Source: Halorubrum salipaludis (GTDB lineage: Archaea; Halobacteriota; Halobacteria; Halobacteriales; Haloferacaceae). Taken from it: 64,000 nucleotides of DNA. The notes beneath the pieces are model-generated. The model saw only the letters and a program-made list of their open reading frames with translations, did no database searches and was not told where the DNA came from. Within the stretch, counting starts at the first letter, position 1. Each line of letters begins with the position of its first letter. The position numbers and the translations under genes are program-made. The stretch is taken from positions 1-64,000 of the forward strand of contig NZ_NSKC01000004.1 of NCBI RefSeq assembly GCF_002286985.1, written 5' to 3'. Positions 62,186 through 64,000 of this stretch are shown here, one piece after another.

Positions 62186-63946
62186 ATGCGACGGGTTCTC
62201 ACGTTCTCGGTCGTCGTCGCCGCGATAGCCCTCCTCTCGTTCGGCGTCGGCGGGGTGGTCGCCGCCGGGCCCGCGACCGGACCGTCGGTGGCAATTTCGA
62301 GTGACGCGCCGGCCAGCGCGACCGCCGCGGAGTGCGACGCGGGCGCCGGAACCGACCTCGTCGGCTGCTGGAACGGGACTCACTACGAGGAGGACCTCTC
62401 GTTCAACCAGTCTGACGGCCTGACGGAGGCGGAGCTGGAAGCGCTGACCGACCTGACGATGGCCCGCGTCGAGCACGTCCGCGAGCGCCCCTTCCGCGAG
62501 GACGTGCCGGTCGAGACGGTCGCGCGCTCCGAGTTCATGAACGACTCCGCGGGCGGCGGCGCGGGCGGCTCCGGCGCCGAGTTCCAGCGCTGGAACGACC
62601 AGGTGTGGAAGGCGCTGTTCGTCGTCGGCGAGGACGAGAACGCCTCGGACGCGATTGACGGCGTCTTCGGCGGCGCGGTCTCGGGGTTCTACTCCCCGGC
62701 GGAGGACCGGATCGTCCTCGTCGTCCCGGAGGGCGAAGACCCGCAGATCGACCCGTCGACGCTGGCACACGAGCTGGTCCACGCGATGCAGGACCAGTAC
62801 CACGACCTCTCGAACCCCCGCTACGTCGGCGCCACGCAGGACGCCGACCTCGCGGTCGACGGGGTCGTCGAGGGCGAGGCGGTCCACATCGAGGAGCGAT
62901 ACGACGAGCGCTGCGCCGCCAACTGGAGCTGTCTCGCGCCGCCCGACTCCGGCGGTGGCGGCGGGACGACGCCCGACTACAACTTCGGCATCCTCCAGAC
63001 CGTGCTCCAGCCCTACGGCGACGGGGCGCTCTACGTCGAACGGCTCGTCGACGAGGGCGGGTGGAGCGCCGTCAACGAGACGATGAACGAGCCGCCGGCC
63101 GCGACCTCCGAGGTGATCCACCGGGAGCCCGACTACGAGACCCGCGAGGTGTCGTTCGAAGACGCGGCCGAGGGCGGCTGGGAGACGTACCCGAACCAGG
63201 GCGTCGACGGCGCCGACACCGCCGGCGAGGCGTCGATGTTCGTGATGTTCTGGTACCAGAGCTACGAGTACCGGCACGCGGTGTTGGACCCGGACGCGAC
63301 GATTCGGGAGAACGTCCAGATCCACACGCAGACGGACGAGCGGCTCCGGACCCGCATGAACTACAACTACGCCCACGAGTCGACCGACGGCTGGGCGGGC
63401 GACGAGCTGTATCCGTACCGGAACGGCGGGAACGCGACCGACGGCGAGGACGGCTACGTCTGGGTGACCGAGTGGCAGACGACCGCGGACGCGGCCGAGT
63501 TCCGCGAGGCGTACCTGCGCATGCTGACCGCCCACGGCGACGACGAGTACGCCGACGGCGTGGTGTACGAGATCGAGGACGGCGACTTCCGCGGGGCGTA
63601 CGGCGTCGAGCGCGACGGGACCACGGTGACGGTCGTGCACGGCCCCGAGCCCGCGGACGTGCTCGAACTCCGCCCCGACGCCGGGTTCGACCTCCCCTCG
63701 ACCGACGACGGTGACGGGGACGAGACTGACGGCGGCGACGAGACTGACGGGACCGACGGCGACGACGAAAGTGACGGGACCGACGGCGACGACACCGACG
63801 AGACCGACGACGGGAGCGACACCGGCTCCGACGGCTCCGGCGGCCCCGACGCCGCCACCGACGACGGCACGCCCGGGTTCGGCGTCCCGGTCGCGGTCGG
63901 GGCCCTGCTCGGGGCGGCCCTCGTCGCGCGTCGCGTGCGGTCCTGA
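62186..63946 (+). CDS. Hvo_1808-like surface protein with HELVH motif and PGF-CTERM anchor
   Basis: A 586-residue exported protein. A signal peptide (MRRVLTFSVVVAAIALLSFG) cuts near residue 28. A large extracellular domain carries the zinc-peptidase-like motif HELVH (195-199) in STLAHELVHAMQDQYHDL, with a possible third ligand in VVEGEAVHIEERYDE. A Thr/Asp/Gly-rich linker follows (about 505-560). The C-terminus is a PGF-CTERM signal: TPGFGVPVAVGALLGAAL and basic RRVRS, recognised by archaeosortase A for lipid anchoring. The family is known as Hvo_1808-type surface proteins, and peptidase activity has not been shown. A TATA-like CTACTTATC lies about 28 bases upstream. Confidence 0.88.
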   Translation: MRRVLTFSVVVAAIALLSFGVGGVVAAGPATGPSVAISSDAPASATAAECDAGAGTDLVGCWNGTHYEEDLSFNQSDGLTEAELEALTDLTMARVEHVRERPFREDVPVETVARSEFMNDSAGGGAGGSGAEFQRWNDQVWKALFVVGEDENASDAIDGVFGGAVSGFYSPAEDRIVLVVPEGEDPQIDPSTLAHELVHAMQDQYHDLSNPRYVGATQDADLAVDGVVEGEAVHIEERYDERCAANWSCLAPPDSGGGGGTTPDYNFGILQTVLQPYGDGALYVERLVDEGGWSAVNETMNEPPAATSEVIHREPDYETREVSFEDAAEGGWETYPNQGVDGADTAGEASMFVMFWYQSYEYRHAVLDPDATIRENVQIHTQTDERLRTRMNYNYAHESTDGWAGDELYPYRNGGNATDGEDGYVWVTEWQTTADAAEFREAYLRMLTAHGDDEYADGVVYEIEDGDFRGAYGVERDGTTVTVVHGPEPADVLELRPDAGFDLPSTDDGDGDETDGGDETDGTDGDDESDGTDGDDTDETDDGSDTGSDGSGGPDAATDDGTPGFGVPVAVGALLGAALVARRVRS

Positions 63947-64000
63947 ACCGCCGGGCGACGACAGATACCTTTTGGCGACGACCGCGCATCCGCCGGAGGC
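63947..64000. other. window end, no gene seen
   Basis: 54 bases after the surface-protein stop. They contain CCTTTTGG, a possible weak T-run terminator or the start of the next promoter. The next gene lies outside the window. Confidence 0.3.

Overview
The window reads as chromosomal DNA of a halophilic archaeon (class Halobacteria). It is very GC-rich, and its proteins are rich in Asp and Glu. It carries archaeal information-processing genes (TBP, RadA, MCM, Orc1/Cdc6, a Hel308-type helicase, archaeal GluRS and TyrRS) and the haloarchaeal pair TatC1/TatC2, the latter a double TatC fusion. It also has an arginine cluster of the LysW carrier-protein type and a PGF-CTERM surface protein. A Halorubrum-like genus is plausible, but that is inference. 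I see no rRNA, tRNA, CRISPR array, provirus or complete insertion sequence.

Layout. 0-10.9 kb: icd, an Lrp-type regulator divergent from carA across a clear palindromic operator, surE, gltX, a Zfx-like ferredoxin, a MutS-type ATPase with an HhH start, and mgtE. 10.9-18.4 kb: uvrA, then tatC2 and tatC1 facing away from each other, and small membrane proteins. 18.4-27.9 kb, all on the minus strand: argG-argH, then lysW/argW-argX-argC-argB-argD-argE with overlapping genes and a hairpin-plus-T terminator, then argF. 28.2-33.7 kb: hemL, an ammonium transporter fused to its own PII protein behind a possible leader peptide, radA and an HTH-ACT protein. 34.4-42.9 kb: an XPD/DinG-like helicase, tbp, a tRNA G10 methylase, an Orc1/Cdc6 protein, rpiA with a 15-bp tandem repeat, a 55-aa histone-fold-like protein, larB, a 50-aa zinc-finger protein and a GIY-YIG protein. 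42.9-50 kb: hisG, uvrB, a zinc-ribbon HTH regulator, a Rieske protein and three small conserved genes downstream of mcm. 50-59.5 kb: mcm with a 647-residue intein, a TRAM protein, a Hel308-type helicase, a NucS-N-domain/zinc-finger protein and tyrS. 59.5-64 kb: a DUF460 RuvC-like coiled-coil protein and an HELVH-containing surface protein.

Two themes connect the genes. The first is genome maintenance (uvrA, uvrB, MutS-like, radA, XPD-like, Hel308-like, mcm, Orc, DUF460, NucS-like). The second is nitrogen and amino-acid metabolism (Lrp-carA, the arg cluster, Amt-PII, hisG, icd).

The most unusual non-coding signal is a dispersed repeat present in three large copies (about 1378-1628, 43895-44249 and 61701-62048) and one reduced copy (7107-7260). 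Conserved blocks flank sites where every copy has a good hairpin, but mostly of different sequence. The best copies end in TTTATAAG, and one end looks like the hisG promoter. Other points of interest are a second HTH module inserted inside the splicing domain of the MCM intein, a LysW carrier with no cysteines, and the Amt-PII fusion.
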